From Capra hircus (lineage: Eukaryota > Chordata > Mammalia > Artiodactyla > Bovidae), in the NCBI RefSeq assembly GCF_001704415.2, contig NC_030824.1:35211022-35275021 (forward strand): a DNA stretch of 64,000 nt, given 5' to 3'. The translations under genes and the position numbers were made by a program. Of the stretch, positions 23,476 through 35,242 are shown piece after piece; the first letter of the stretch is position 1; each line of letters begins with the position of its first letter. The notes under the pieces are model-generated. The model searched no databases. It was not told the origin of the DNA and saw only the letters and a program-made list of their open reading frames with translations.

Positions 23476-23950
23476 ACATACATATTCAGTACTTGGTATG
23501 TTCCTAGGGCAGAGTAAAACTCAATCAATGTTCAATTAATAAAATGCATATAAATGCTCTAAGAAATGAAATATATATCTTTATTAAATTATAACTGACA
23601 GCAGTTTCTCATTATCTATAAGAAAACATAATGCATGATTACTTCAAAATTTGTCATTGAAATGTTTAATTTAAGTATATCATTCTATTAGGATTAATCT
23701 ACTATAAAAGACAGAATCAGCAATTATATGGTATGAGAAAAAATAAATCTATGTAAATATCTGCAAAGACTCATTAAAAGTCATTAAAATGGTGGAAAAA
23801 ATGATTCTGATAGCCATAGTAACAAGTATTTCTTGAATTTAAAGTTTAAATAATTTGAAGTTATTTAAAATATATTGGTGAAAATGTATTATTTTTATTA
23901 CTAAGTTTAAATTATACAGACCTGTATGGGAAAAGAATCTAAAAAAGAGC
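23476..23950. other. AT-rich DNA
   Basis: Nothing recognised. Confidence 0.5.
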
Positions 23951-24047
23951 AGATATATATGTATAACTGATTTACTTTGCTGTACACCTGAAACTAACAC
24001 AACATTGTAAATCAACTACACTTCAATAAAAATTGTTTTAAAAAAAA
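23951..24047 (+). mobile_element. L1 3' end fragment
   Basis: GTATAACTGATTTACTTTGC followed by TGTACACCTGAAACTAACAC and a CAATAAAAATTG terminus is an artiodactyl/mammalian L1 3' end on the plus strand. Confidence 0.75.
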
Positions 24048-24651
24048 CATGGAAGATTTAGGTAAAAATTCTCCATTTCAATATCTATGACCATTAAAAA
24101 ACTTTTAAGATGGTCAATAGGTCGCAAGTGCCTTTAAAGCATATTTAAATTATCCTTCAAAAAGAAAGTATGTCTCTCTAAGTAACAAGTTTCCTCAAAA
24201 TGGAACAAAATTTTTTTTCACTACTGCTTTGTATGTAAGCATCAATAGTCACTTAGCTTATGCCACTGTGATCACAAAATTTCATTGTTTTTAAAAATCA
24301 ATTTTTAATGCAGAATAATTGACTTACAATATTATATTAGTTTCAGGTGTACAACATATTGATTCCATATTTTCGTGTATTACCAGGGAAAATCTAGTCA
24401 CCATCTGTCACAATACAAATTGATTACATTATTATTTATTATATTCTGTATTATGTACATCTTTGTGACATTTCTTTTATTTTATATCTGGAGGTTTGTA
24501 TCTGTTAATCTCCTTCACCTATTTTGCCCAACTTCCCATCATCTCCTCTCTGGCATTGACTAATTTTGTTTTCTCTGTATTGATGAGAAGATTTTGTTTG
24601 TTTGTTTTCTTATATTCATACATTTGTTCTAATTTAAAGTAAAATAATATG

Positions 24652-24796
24652 ACCCCATGGACTATACATCTCCAGGCCAGAATACTGGAATGGGTAGCCT
24701 TTCCCTTCTCCAGGGGATCTTCCCAACTCGGGGATCAAACCCAGGTCTCTTCCATTGCAAGCAGATTCTTTACCAGCTGAGCCACCAGGGAAACCC
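24652..24796 (-). mobile_element. Bov-tA SINE in old L1, with TSD
   Basis: 145-bp Bov-tA-type SINE (head complement TTTCCCTGGTGGCTCAGCTG) flanked by an 11-bp TSD AAAATAATATG (24641-24651, 24797-24807). Confidence 0.9.
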
Positions 24797-25202
24797 AAAA
24801 TAATATGGTATTTGTCTTCCTCTGCCTGACCTATTTCCCTTAGCATGATACACTCTAGTTTCACTCATGTTGTCACAAATTGAAAGATTTCATTAATTTT
24901 GGTGAAAATTAATTTTCATTATTTTCATTATTTTCAGTTTTGTATGTATACACATAACACATTATCATATTTTCTTTAGTCATCGATGGACACTTAGGTT
25001 GCTTCCATATCTTGACTACTGAGAATAATGCTGCAATAAACATTGATGTGCTTGTAACTTTTTGAATTAGTGTTTTTGCTTGCTTTAGTAAGTTCCATTT
25101 TTAATTTCTTGAAGAAGCTCCCTACTGTTTTCCATATTGAATCCACCAATTTATACTACCATCAATAGTGCACAAGTGTTCTCTTTTCTCCACATCCTGG
25201 CT

Positions 25203-25601
25203 TTGTTGTTCAATCACTAAGTCATGTCTGACCCTTCTCAACCACATGACCTGCAGCACGCCAAGCTTCTTTGTCCTTCACTGTCTACTGGAGTTTGCTC
25301 AGACTCATGTGCATTGAGTCAGTGATGCTAACTATCTCATTCACTGCTGCCTGCTTCTCCTCCTGCCCTCCATGTTACCCAGCATCAATTTCTTTTCCAA
25401 TGAGTAGGCTCTTCAAGTCAGGAGGTCAAATTATTAGAGCTTCAGCTTCAGTATCAGTCCTTCCAGTGAATATGTATGGTTGATTTCCTTTAGGATTGAC
25501 TGGTGTGATCTCCTTGTTGTCCAAGGGACTCTCAAGAGTGTCCAGCACCACAATTCAAAACCATTAATTCTTTGGTGCTCAGCCTTCCTTATGGCCCAGC
25601 T
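25203..25601 (-). mobile_element. Old BovB 3' fragment in old L1
   Basis: About 400 bp matching the BovB 3' end in reverse (older terminus TTGTTGTTCAATCACTAAGT). It inserted into the L1, whose homology resumes at about 25606. Many substitutions, and a deletion (AGAGTGTCCAGCACC where other copies have CTTCTCCAAC). Confidence 0.8.
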
Positions 25602-26239
25602 TATCTTTTGGGGCAATGTGCATTTTGACAAGCATGTGTTATATCTCATCATGGTTTTGAGTTGCATTTCCCTGATGGTTAGTGATGATGAGTGTCTTTT
25701 TGTGTGTCTCTTTCTACCTTTATGTCAAAAAAATTGTCTATTTGGGGTATCTGTCAATTTTTTATCATATTGTTTTATTATTTTTGAGTAGTTTAAATTA
25801 TATATTTTGGATATCAATGCCTATTGGACATATCATTTGCATATATTCTCTCTCACTCAGTAGGCAACTTTTTATTTTTTCATAGTTTTTTCTTCTGTGT
25901 GAAAGTTGTTTAGTTTGGTGTAGTCTCATTTATTTTTGCTTTTGTTTCCATTTCCTGGGGAAACAGATTCAAAAATATAATGCTAAGACTAATGTCAAAG
26001 ATTATACCACCTATGTTTTCTTATAGGAATTCTATAGTTTCAAGTCTTACATTTAAGTCTTTAATCCATCTTGAATTTACTTTGGTATATGGTATAAGAA
26101 AAAGGGTTAGTTTTATTATTTTGAATATCACTGTCCAGTTTTCCTGAGACCATTTATTGAAGAGATGCATTTTCTACACTGTTTATTCATGCCTTAAATA
26201 TCATAGATTAATTGACCATATACATATTGAAAAAAACTG

Positions 26240-26400
26240 AAATTAAAATAAAACACACTAGAGAGAATCAACAGCAAATTTAATGGACAGAAGAAAGAAA
26301 AAAAAGAAATTTTAAACATGAGTATAGTTCAAATTACCTCTGAGACAACATTAAATATATCAGCATTCACATTATATGGGTTCCAGAAGGAGAAGAAAAA
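26240..26400 (+). mobile_element. Ancient L1 ORF1 remnant
   Basis: CTCTGAGACAACATTAAATA then CATTATATGGGTTCCAGAAG, aligning by eye to the mammalian L1 ORF1 coding segment for W-x-N-I-K ... I-x-G-V-P-E-G-E-E. The same segment occurs in the younger L1 at about 37145-37200. It lies on the strand opposite to the preceding L1. Confidence 0.55.
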
Positions 26401-26950
26401 TCAACAAATATTAATCATTGTGAAAACATTCTTATATGATTTATGAATTAGTTTTGTGTCAAAAACTAGTATTTATTTTACTTTAAAGCCCCAAAATACA
26501 TATGTATTGGTATAAAGATAGAGATAGCTATCTAATATGTCTAAAACCAAGCAGTACTGTTTTCTTTATGATTTGGGATTTATGTGTTTTCTTTTTTCTT
26601 TTTTTATATGCATTATAAATAAATTCAGTAAGTATTTATCAAACTCAATGAGTAAAATTATGATTAATTATATTTTTCTCAATAAATTTAGTAAATATTC
26701 ATTGAAAGCTATGTTATATGCTCTAAGGATGACCTCCAATTTTTCTTCCAGTGTAGAAGTTAGGTAAAATAAGAAATACCTTGAGGAAAGAGCAAATGAA
26801 TTTTTATAAGAATTCAAATGAGGAGGAGATTATATATAATTGGGGAGAGAGAGAGAGGTTCAAAATGAGAAGGGCAGGAAAAGTCTTACAGAGATAAATA
26901 AGATTTCTTATAACAGACAAGGAGAAAGAGATCATGTTAAGTATGCATGA
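26401..26950. other. AT-rich DNA
   Basis: No recognised element. A short GA tract lies near 26845-26860. Confidence 0.5.
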
Positions 26951-27142
26951 AAAAGTGAAAGTCATAATCGCTCAGTCGTGTCCTACTCTTTACAACCCCA
27001 TGGACTGTAGCCCGCCAGGCTCCTCTGTCCATGAAATTATCCAAGCAAGAATATTGGAGTGCGTTGCCATTCTCATCTCCAGGGGATCTTTCTGACCCAG
27101 GGATCAAACTAATGTCTTCTGTCTGAGCCACTAGGGAAGCTC
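26951..27142 (-). mobile_element. Bov-tA SINE
   Basis: Bov-tA with a small internal deletion near the head; AAAGTGAAAGTC tail at the left. Flanking TAAGTATGCAT and TAAGCATATAT may be a decayed TSD. Confidence 0.85.
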
Positions 27143-27964
27143 TAAGCATATATAACAGGATTAAAAAGAGCATGGAGTACAAATGCCATTTTGAAGTGCC
27201 TAAACTAATGGAGTTAATCCATGTAGTCTTCAAAGAAATGAATGTGAAAATATTAGTAATACTAATGTTTTCATTAAGGGTGGATCTGTGAAAATAATAC
27301 ATCTAGTTACCTAGACAAAGGTACCTCAAAAAGAACAGATCTCTAGTTTTTTTCATTGTTCTAACAACAATGAATAAGAGATTCGGATTGTACTTAGTTC
27401 GACCATGAAGTCTGCATTTGGAATTTCTATCAATATCTATATTTCTGAAACTATGTGTTCTCAAAATAATTTGCATCCAGGAGCCACTAGTTTCAATGGC
27501 ATCATGTCACATTTTACCCCTCATTTCTTAACCTATTCCTTTCCTTTTAAAAATTTTTGCTAGATGTATTGTTAAAGGTATTGCTCCTTCTACTTTTAGG
27601 AGAGAAAAGAGATCTAATTAGTAAAGAAGACCAATGGAGTGAAAGTAATGTAGTTGGAAGGATGGTCACATCATCTTAGTTCCTTTCCCACATTTGCCTT
27701 TGAAACACTGGATGCAAGGGGGAAATGTGAGAGAAAAAAATGCCTAATAATAAACAACAATAATTTTAGAAGCTTCAATAGTTCATTGTGCCATCATACT
27801 TCCCACCCTTATTTTGAAATAATAAGGAAGAACCCTCTAACAGATGCAACTGTTGAACTGAAGATGGTTGGCTTTGATAAGCAGTGTGTTTTCTGTCTCT
27901 GAAAGTGACAGTGTAATTAGAGGCCCAATAACCACATGGTCAAGATGATATAGGAAGAATTCAG
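27143..27964. other. Unique DNA
   Basis: No recognised element. An 82-codon frame at 27654-27902 has no recognisable features. Confidence 0.45.
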
Positions 27965-28150
27965 TCTGGCTTTATGTATATGAACTAGCCAATTGCAGAG
28001 GGCCCAATGCTCAGAAGGACCCTAGCATTAGTTCAATACTCTGCAGGCACTGTCCTGAACTTCTTAATTTTTTGGACATGAAATCCTATATTTTCACTTA
28101 GTACTGAAGTCTACAAATTATGTAGACACTGCTTAGTATTGGGCCAATAA
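27965..28150. repeat. Ancient mammalian interspersed repeat (family not assigned)
   Basis: Text such as GCTCAGAAGGACCCTAGCAT ... TTTTCACTTAGTACTGAAGT ... CAAATTATGTAGACACTGCT follows the pattern of a common ancient mammalian repeat that I recognise by wording but cannot name with confidence. Confidence 0.4.
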
Positions 28151-29304
28151 TATGAATAATATATTCTTAAATACTGCTTTGACACTGAATTCCTTTGATT
28201 CAATAAGCTTACTTTGGGAATCCTGAATGAGAAATAATCTCTGAATAATAATGTTGAATGAATTCTGATGAGGATATGGGAATTAGTAGCAAGAAATAGG
28301 CAAAAATTAAATCAATCTGTGTTTACCCAATCAATTATGATGAACTAAACAGAAGAACAGCCCCAAATGGGATAGTCCTAAATTCCATCACTAGAATTAG
28401 AGAAATAAAATGGGACAGTTGTAGAGAAAAATGGGCAGAGTATGTAATTATTGCTGTGACATCTGTACTAATTGAAACAGCCAAATAGACAATTAATGAT
28501 GTTAATAGTAATGGCAATGGAAGGACATGATGGCCTGGGCAAAGTAACCAATTATTTGTGCAAATGCCAGAGGTGAATAGCTGTTAGCTGTGTTCATGGA
28601 CCTCTTGAAACCATTAATTGTAGCAGATTTTATTTTTTTATTATTTTATCAAAATTGGATTATTTTTCATCTTACAGCTGCATGAAATCCTTTAAAATTC
28701 TCATTAATATATAATAATATATAACAAAGTTTCTTAAGCACTCTATAAAAGTTACAGTTTTCATGTGTTCTCATCACATATAGTCAAAGCAAAATCTAAA
28801 GACATCTCTGAAAACACTAACATTAATATTGTCTGATCCTCCTCCTTAGATGTCTCAAATAATTTCCACTGTGGGTATGAGGCATTTATTTCCCTCGACT
28901 CTTCTAAAGTCCCCATTTGTATATAATACAGTGAAATTTGGAAGGCCCATATGGCTCAATGCAATTTTCTCATAGAAAACTCCTGTTAATAACATTTTCT
29001 CCTGAGTCCCTTGTAAGATGCAAAGCTCCTTTATCATCAGAGGTTGAAAAAAATGAAAAGGAAGGGAGCAAATCCATTTAACTAAGGAGAATTCTACACA
29101 ACAGCTCAATGTTTAGTTTCAAATTTAACCCAGCTTAAATAAAGTTACAAGTCACATTTATAACTCAAATAAAAATAGTATCTATATTTCTGTGAGATGT
29201 TAATCATCTTACTAAAAATAAGATTAGGAAAGGTGACATTAAGGAATTGCTAACGTTGTAAATCCAATTTCATCTATAACTATAAAATTAGCAACAGTTT
29301 GTGT
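28151..29304. other. Unique AT-rich DNA
   Basis: No gene recognised. The 84-codon minus frame at 28855-29109 has no motif. Confidence 0.45.
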
Positions 29305-29798
29305 TATAGTTTTCCAGAGAAATAGAGTCAACAGGATATATGTATGTGTATATATACAAGTGTGTAATACACAATACATATTTTATGTTTAATACACATT
29401 TCATTATATATTATACATATTTATATATGTCATGCATAGTATATGACATTAATTTTATATATATTTTTTCCATTCTTACTAAGAGAGAGAGATTTTTAAG
29501 GAATCAGATCATGTTTTTGCCCTATAGGGCAGTAGGCTAGGGATCCAAGAAAAAATGGCAGAGTTCAGAGACTGTGTGTCTGGCAGAAATTCTTCTATAT
29601 GTGAGAAGGTCAGCCTTTATTAACATTTTCAACATTTAGGATGAGTACTAACCTCATATGAGGACTGCTTTACTCAAGTCCATCAAGTTAAATGCTAATC
29701 TCATTCAAAAAACGCCTTCACAGAAACATCCAGAATGTTTGACCAACACTTTGGGCACCATTGCCCAGGAAAATTGACACATAAAATTAACCATCATG
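29305..29798. repeat. Ancient mammalian repeat with internal TA-rich expansion
   Basis: Boundaries TTTTCCAGAGAAATAGAGTC (about 29309) and TTGACACATAAAATTAACCA (about 29774) are the characteristic ends of a widespread mammalian repeat whose interior includes a TATATA-GAGAGATTTTTAAGG segment (29455-29500). Family not assigned. A TA-rich stretch at 29337-29465 has expanded inside it. Confidence 0.45.
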
Positions 29799-30277
29799 CT
29801 TCCTTTAAGGAGTTTATGTGTACTAGCAGACAATTTTTTAATGAAATAGTCAAAATAAGCTACAAATATGAAAAACAGTATATATGTATATATATATAAC
29901 AATATATATGTATATATATATAACAGCAGTAGTTACATTTATCTATAATTTATATCTTAGAGAACTGTATGTAGAAAAAATGTTATTTTATTAATTCAAA
30001 AAAGCTTTTATATTGAAAAAAATGTCACACTACTTTTTAAATATCTTTCCTTGTATTTTCTCAGAAGGAAAATCTAAGATTATTCAGATCTTGCCTCCTG
30101 GTACTTGAGGAGATTTGATTCTCTATCTTTGGGATAAATGGGCTCACCCTACATAGAAATGAAGGGAAAACAAACAAGCACCTAATTACAGCATAAAATG
30201 AAAAATAACGTATCACACCTAATAGGTCACAGCTTCATAAATATTGCAATAAAGAGTATTCATTGATATATATACCT
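29799..30277. other. AT-rich DNA with TA tract
   Basis: Includes a TATATGTA-type tract at about 29878-29925; otherwise nothing recognised. Confidence 0.5.
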
Positions 30278-30474
30278 CATCCCTGATGACTCAGACAGTA
30301 AAGAAACCACCTGCAATACAGAAGATCCAGGTTCCATCCCTGGGTCAGGAAGATCCCCTGGAAAAGGAAATGGCAACAACTCCAGCATTCTTGCTGGAGA
30401 AGTCCATGAACAGAAAAGCCTGGAGGGCTACAGCTCAGTCCACGGGATCACAGAGTCAGACATGACTGTCTGGC
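30278..30474 (+). mobile_element. Bov-tA SINE
   Basis: Head (CCCTGATGACTCAGACAGTA), body (GGCAACAACTCCAGCATTCT) and AGTCAGACATGACTGTCTGG end, running into a CA microsatellite. Confidence 0.85.
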
Positions 30475-30528
30475 TAACACACACACACACAATTATACAT
30501 ACATACATACATATATATATATATATAG
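30475..30528. repeat. (CA)n-(CATA)n-(TA)n compound microsatellite
   Basis: Starts at the 3' end of the SINE, as is common for SINE-seeded microsatellites. Confidence 0.85.
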
Positions 30529-30881
30529 TTGAAAAATAGAACACAATAAAGTGAATGTCCAGTTGAATATTTAATGAAATACTGTCAACTCTAATGTCAA
30601 GAGATATTTGTTATGTTAGATAATCTAGGGAAAGCACCAAGGACTGCGACAACACTGTGAGAGTCCACTAGCTTATAGATGAGATCTGTTTCTTACCTCT
30701 CAAAGGATAAATGAACATAGAATGTCTCAAGAAATTTAAATCTTAAAAGAGACATGGAAACACTGTCCCCAAACATCTCTACTTTACTGGTAAAGATACA
30801 GAAAGGGATTAATTAAATTTTGCTTCAAATATGAATTCTTTTGAAATAATATGTGTATATATATGTGCACATATATGCATG

Positions 30882-31075
30882 CACACTCAGTCACTTCAGT
30901 AGTGTCCAGCTCTTTGCAATGTTATGGACTGTAGCCCCCCAGACCCCTCTGGCAATGGGACTCTCCCAGCAAGAATACTGGAGTGGGTTTCTATTTCCTC
31001 CTCCAGGGAATCTTCACAACCCAGGGATCGAAACTGAGTTTCTTATATCTCTGGCATTGGCTGTTAGTGCCAACA
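30882..31075 (-). mobile_element. Bov-tA SINE, diverged
   Basis: CTCAGTCACTTCAGTAGTGT through CAAGAATACTGGAGTGGGTT to the head region, where homology decays (TGTTAGTGCCAAC). A further 40 bp may be a rearranged head. Confidence 0.75.
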
Positions 31076-31117
31076 TATGACGGCAAGTTTGATCCCTGGG
31101 TACACCTGAGAAACCTA

Positions 31118-31201
31118 TATCTATATATATATACACACACATACATATACACACACACCTGGGAAGCATATATATATATATATATACATACACACACACA
31201 C
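31118..31201. repeat. TA/CA compound microsatellite
   Basis: Alternating TATATA and CACACA blocks, interrupted by ACCTGGGAAGC (a SINE-head-like scrap). Confidence 0.8.
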
Positions 31202-31719
31202 TTCATCTAGGAGACTTACTTGACTATAATAAGAAAATAAAAATTCAGAGATGGTTTTACTGGTGTGAAGCAAAGGTAATTTGACTAACATTTTTTAAAG
31301 CCCATGCTAAGTGTATCTGAAAACATTATAGTCCCTAATTTGAAAATTTTGTGTCTCTGAGAATAGAGTTAGGTCTTCTGACAGGGATTAAGATAAAAAT
31401 GTTTTCTTATTGGAAAAATAATCTTTGAACAAATAATACAACAGTAGCTTTACTAACTCTAAGGAAGTACTTCTAGATTTATCTTTATTTAAATTTCATC
31501 CAGCATAAACTAGTTATTCCCCTCTTTCATCTGACAAGATGTGTTCCAGGTCAGCATGTTCACTCGCATAAGCCAATTAGTTCTAGATTTTTGCTGAAGC
31601 TTGGATTTGCTCAAAGCATATTATATGAAAAGCAAAACCTGAAGCATGGAGAATTACACAAGAAAATGCTCACATGTTCAGAGTCAGAGATGTATGTTAT
31701 TGGAATGTGCTTTCTGAGC
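31202..31719. other. Unique AT-rich DNA
   Basis: Nothing recognised. Confidence 0.5.
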
Positions 31720-31845
31720 TCTGTTTTACTGTTTTACTAGCTGTGAACTAGTGGTTTACTTCACCACTCTAGGATACTGTTTCCACTTCCCTATAAAATC
31801 AAGGCTTTGATATAAATCATTTTTAATCTACAAAGCTCTTTAATC
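31720..31845 (+). repeat. MIR SINE fragment
   Basis: ACTAGCTGTGAACTAGTGGT and the later TTCCACTTCCCTATAAAATC follow the MIR core (ACTAGCTGTGTGACCTTGGG ... TTTCCTCATCTGTAAAATGG) with heavy decay. Confidence 0.6.
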
Positions 31846-33144
31846 TATAAAACTAAGAATGCAAAATTGTAAAATCCAAGAGCTTCTAGATACATTTTGA
31901 TTCTAGAAAAGTAGTATGTCATGGAATTAAAATCATTCATGCTTACCCTGGAAATTTATCCCCCAACAGATTTGTGTCAAAATAAAAGATTTATAAATAT
32001 ATGCACACCGTTGTACTTTCATCAAAAGCATTATAATGCTTTTGCACTTGTGAGACAGAGACGGGATGATTAAACACTTTTTCATCCTTTATAGTCTTCT
32101 TGCATTAAAACCAAAATTATCAAAAATAGCCTACATATAGATTAGACATTTTATATGAAACTGCAAAGTATAATTGAACAGACAAATTCTATTATGTGAC
32201 ATACTTATTGAATTTCTCTTTAGATATAAAGCCTAGTATTTCTGTTTACATAAAGCAAACCCTGAATTTCCTCAGTCAAAGGTAAAATAGCAAATCAAAA
32301 TTGCCTGGTTTTTTCTGAAAGGTCTTTACTTGAATCTGAACAACCATCTTGCTGCTGCTTTTATAAAGAGAGAATTCAGTGTTTATTTCCTCTCCTTTTT
32401 AAACTGGAGGATTTTAACCATCGAGTGGTCTCCTTTGAAAATGACATGCTTATATACTTTGCATATTTCATGTATGTGTCAGGTTGGAATAGGTTTGGTT
32501 TCTACTGCTGTTATCTATGAGGTGGAGCCTGAAGAATGAGAAATGAGGTAGAGAATAGACGGCGATTTATTGTGAATTTGATGGTGACTAGTTCAGTGAT
32601 CTGGAAGGCAGCAGGAATGAGCGTCACTGAGTTACTGATCCACAATATATTTATTGCCGCACCTTCATGCTTCTTACATTCAAACCAAAGGGTGAAGATG
32701 GTAACGATGCTGTAAATTAGAAGACATATTAAAGGAAAGAAATGCTAAGTTAGGATTTTGAATTATTGGAGAACTGTATACACTTAGTAGATCATGATTT
32801 TAAAAAATCTAAAGAAATCTAGGCTACTATTGCATGAATTATTATAATTTTAGCTATTTTTCTAATCTATGAGCAATAGTTGTGCAAAATTATGTCTACA
32901 TATTATTTACAAACCAAGGAAATTGATCCCTTCATTTATTAATTTATTCATAATTTACATAAATTTAATTCATAGATTTTTAACTGTAATGCTTGATGAA
33001 TTTTGACAATGAATATACCCACATAAACAACATCCAAATTAACAACAAAAAAAGCCACCATCATTGTGATCTCAAGTTCTCATATCCATTTCCAGTTAAT
33101 GATCCCCCTCACCTGGGAATCCAGAGTTCTAATTTCTACTGGCC
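31846..33144. other. Unique intergenic DNA
   Basis: No recognised repeat. 32480-32720 is less AT-rich than average. No coding frame of note. Confidence 0.45.
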
Positions 33145-33358
33145 TGTGCTCAGTTGCTCAGTCATGGCCAACTCTTTGCCCTGCCTTGACTGTAGCCCAC
33201 CAGACTCCTCTGTCTATGGACTCTTTCAGGCAAGAATACTGAAGTGGGTTGCCATTTCCTTCTACAGGGGATCTTCCCAATCCAAGAATCAAACCTGAGT
33301 TTCTTGCATCTCCTGCGTTGCAGGCAGATTCGTTACCACTCTGCCACCTGAGAAGCCA
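33145..33358 (-). mobile_element. Bov-tA SINE
   Basis: Full-length Bov-tA on the minus strand, ending at the head complement (CACTCTGCCACCTGAGAAGC). It abuts retroviral protease-like sequence at 33373. Confidence 0.88.
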
Positions 33359-33372
33359 AGGAGAGACGTAAG

Positions 33373-33543
33373 TCACCCTCCCTTTGGCTGTTCACCAACT
33401 CCTATCACAGTATAGTCTGCAGAGGGAGAGAGGCTGACTGCCCAAGTCAGAGCAGAGCAGGCAGCTCCAGAGTCTACAAGAAATTCAGTTTTACCTGCTA
33501 CATCAAAGGGGACCCAAGGCTCCACTGGGGTAATGAAAGTGGG
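33373..33543 (-). pseudogene. Endogenous retrovirus protease fragment
   Basis: Minus-strand frame of 56 codons closed by a TGA at 33373-33375 and preceded by a stop just upstream of 33543. It contains the retropepsin active-site signature FLVDSGA (DSGA codons at 33463-33474) preceded by PWVPFDVAGKTE and followed by ACSALT, the arrangement seen in class I (gammaretrovirus-like) proteases. The characteristic D-[ST]-G-A box with a hydrophobic stretch before it and a Leu shortly after makes chance similarity unlikely. Flanking gag or RT frames are not visible; a SINE lies directly downstream. It is an isolated, inactive remnant. Confidence 0.6.
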
Positions 33544-33632
33544 TCAAATGAGATCAATAGCCAGGCAGGTACTCAGGCCCCATCAGTTGGTGTGTGGGAC
33601 CAACTTATTCACAAGTGGGGCTGTGTTAACTT

Positions 33633-33650
33633 TGTGTGTGTGTGTGTGTA
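33633..33650. repeat. (GT)n microsatellite
   Basis: Nine GT units. Confidence 0.85.
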
Positions 33651-33655
33651 AAATG

Positions 33656-33752
33656 TGAGATTTTATTTTTTTAATTTTATTTTTACTTTATTTTGCTTTA
33701 CAGTACTGTATTGGTTTTGCCATACATTGACATGAATCAGCCACGGGTGTAA
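33656..33752 (-). mobile_element. Young-type L1 3' end fragment
   Basis: TTTGCTTTACAGTACTGTAT then TGGTTTTGCCATACATTGAC is the reverse complement of the L1-BT-type 3' terminus also seen at 898-960 and 50500-50540. Only about 95 bp were copied. Confidence 0.8.
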
Positions 33753-33985
33753 CTTTTTATTGAACTTACTATGAATACAAATGTAGACATTGTGATGGAT
33801 GCATGATGTTTTCCGTGAATTTCATTCTAGAAAATAACTAAAGCGTAGTGGGTAAACTTGAACTTCTGGATGTTGTTTAATGGGCCTACTTCCTTTGTGT
33901 CATTAATTCCAGAGTGAACTCCTTAGTTTCTGACTCTCTGAACATGGCCCTTTTAGGTATTTATAGACAGGCTGGGACCTAAGAC

Positions 33986-34451
33986 TTGAGACCCTTTGCT
34001 GCAGTGCTCACACCTGAGAAAAGATCTCCTAGAACAACAAAATACAAAGGGGCTAAAAATGTGTATAAGTGAAGTTGGGGTAAACTATGGACAACGAGAT
34101 ACAAAAAGATGAAAAAACCCAACTACCACTTCAGAAGAACCAAGAGCATAAAGTGGGAGGGTGGGAGTAAAAACAAGGTGCTATGCATGTCCCCTGTGCT
34201 CAACACCACCAAAGGGGTGGACAGACCACCTAAGTCACCACTCCCACCTATCCCCTGGACCCACCCCTTCCCTCACCCCATATGAGGAGCCAGCTTGTCC
34301 CTGCTCAGTGACAAGATAAGGAATCTGTTACTTGTTTTCATTCCCCTGAGGCAGTGGGAGACCCAATAAAGTCTTGCCTGAATTTCCTGAATGTCAAGCC
34401 TCTGATCAATTTCTATTGATTACACAAGGCCAAGAACCTTGATCGGTAACA
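33986..34451 (+). mobile_element. LTR-like segment (class I type)
   Basis: A block ending GATCGGTAACA with AATAAA at 34365-34370 in the context CCCAATAAAGTCTTGCCTGA, followed by about 80 bp of U5-like sequence. C-rich U3-like text precedes it. Start taken at TGAGACCC but uncertain. Orientation is plus, opposite to the protease fragment at 33.4 kb, so the two are not one collinear provirus. No TSD was identified. Confidence 0.5.
34365..34370 (+). terminator. LTR poly(A) signal
   Basis: AATAAA in the LTR-like segment. Confidence 0.4.
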
Positions 34452-35014
34452 CTTTGAAGACAGAATCCATCTTCTGTACCAATGTTTTTGATGTGAGTAG
34501 GTTTCAGATTATAACAGGGTTTCCTTTGCATTGTGCAACAGCTAAAAGATGGACCCTTTCTTTTAAGCATTCCATCTGTGGTTCCCCCTATACTCCTTGA
34601 AGTCTCCCACTGTTCAACTCACACTTGAAGCGAGTTTATACATAGCTATTTGGTTACTGTCCTGTTTCTCACTCTTTTCTTATACCTCTCTAAAACTCCA
34701 TGTACAGTCTCAGTCCCAAAGGTCTGCTGATTCCACTTCCAGTGTGGCTGAAGCTTTTGACTTGAACTCTATTCATGGTGGACACTGAACTGTGTGCACT
34801 GAACTGTGCACACCTTCAACAAAGTGTGGACCCCTTCTGCTCTGTCAGAATTGGTAAGTACTCTGCCTGCCATGCAGTTATCCTAAATCTCTAACAATAT
34901 AAATGCCCATATAGACATATGTGTACTGTAGCCTTAATGTTTCTTGCCCTCTCACCCCAAATTAATATGCCAAAAACCTAAAGCCCAGGATGATAATATT
35001 GGGATGTGGTAGGC
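34452..35014. other. Unassigned sequence after LTR-like segment
   Basis: No primer-binding site or gag frame is visible after the LTR end. A 63-codon frame at 34597-34788 has no motif. A local duplication GAACTGTG(T)GCAC is present near 34787-34811. Confidence 0.4.
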
Positions 35015-35029
35015 CTTTGGGTGATGCTT

Positions 35030-35242
35030 GGGCTTCCCTGGTGGCTCAGAAGGTAAAGCATCTGCCTGCAATGTGGGAGACCTGGGCTCAATCCCTGGGT
35101 CAGGAAGATCCCCTGGAGAAGGAAATGGCAACCTACTCATGTACTCTGGCCTGGAAAATCCCATGGACAGAGAAGCCTGGTAGGCTACAGTCCATGGGAT
35201 TGCAAAGAGTCATACATGACTGAGCGACTTCACTTTCACTTT
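35030..35242 (+). mobile_element. Bov-tA SINE, full length, with TSD
   Basis: Complete Bov-tA from GGGCTTCCCTGGTGGCTCAG to CTTCACTTTCACTTT, flanked by a 15-bp TSD with one mismatch (35015-35029 and 35243-35257, CTTTGGGTGATGCTT). Confidence 0.93.

Larger units (their letters stand above)
24298..26226 (-). mobile_element. Old L1, 3'UTR and ORF2 C-terminal part, interrupted
   Basis: Minus-strand, strongly diverged L1. The 3' end lies at about 24298-24370 (TTAGTTTCAGGTGTACAACA), ORF2 C-terminal homology follows (TTGCTTCCATATCTTGACTA, about 24999), then 25602-26226 (GTTTTGAGTTGCATTTCCCT and onward). It is split by a Bov-tA (24652-24796) and an old BovB (25203-25601). No frame of useful length remains. 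Confidence 0.8.

Noticed and set aside
33373..34451. One continuous provirus from the protease remnant to the LTR-like block
   Set aside because: The two are on opposite strands, with an L1 fragment between them.
35030..35105. tRNA-like sequences at the heads of Bov-tA and CHR SINEs
   Set aside because: They are SINE promoters derived from tRNA; no complete cloverleaf or clean tRNA ends, so not tRNA genes.
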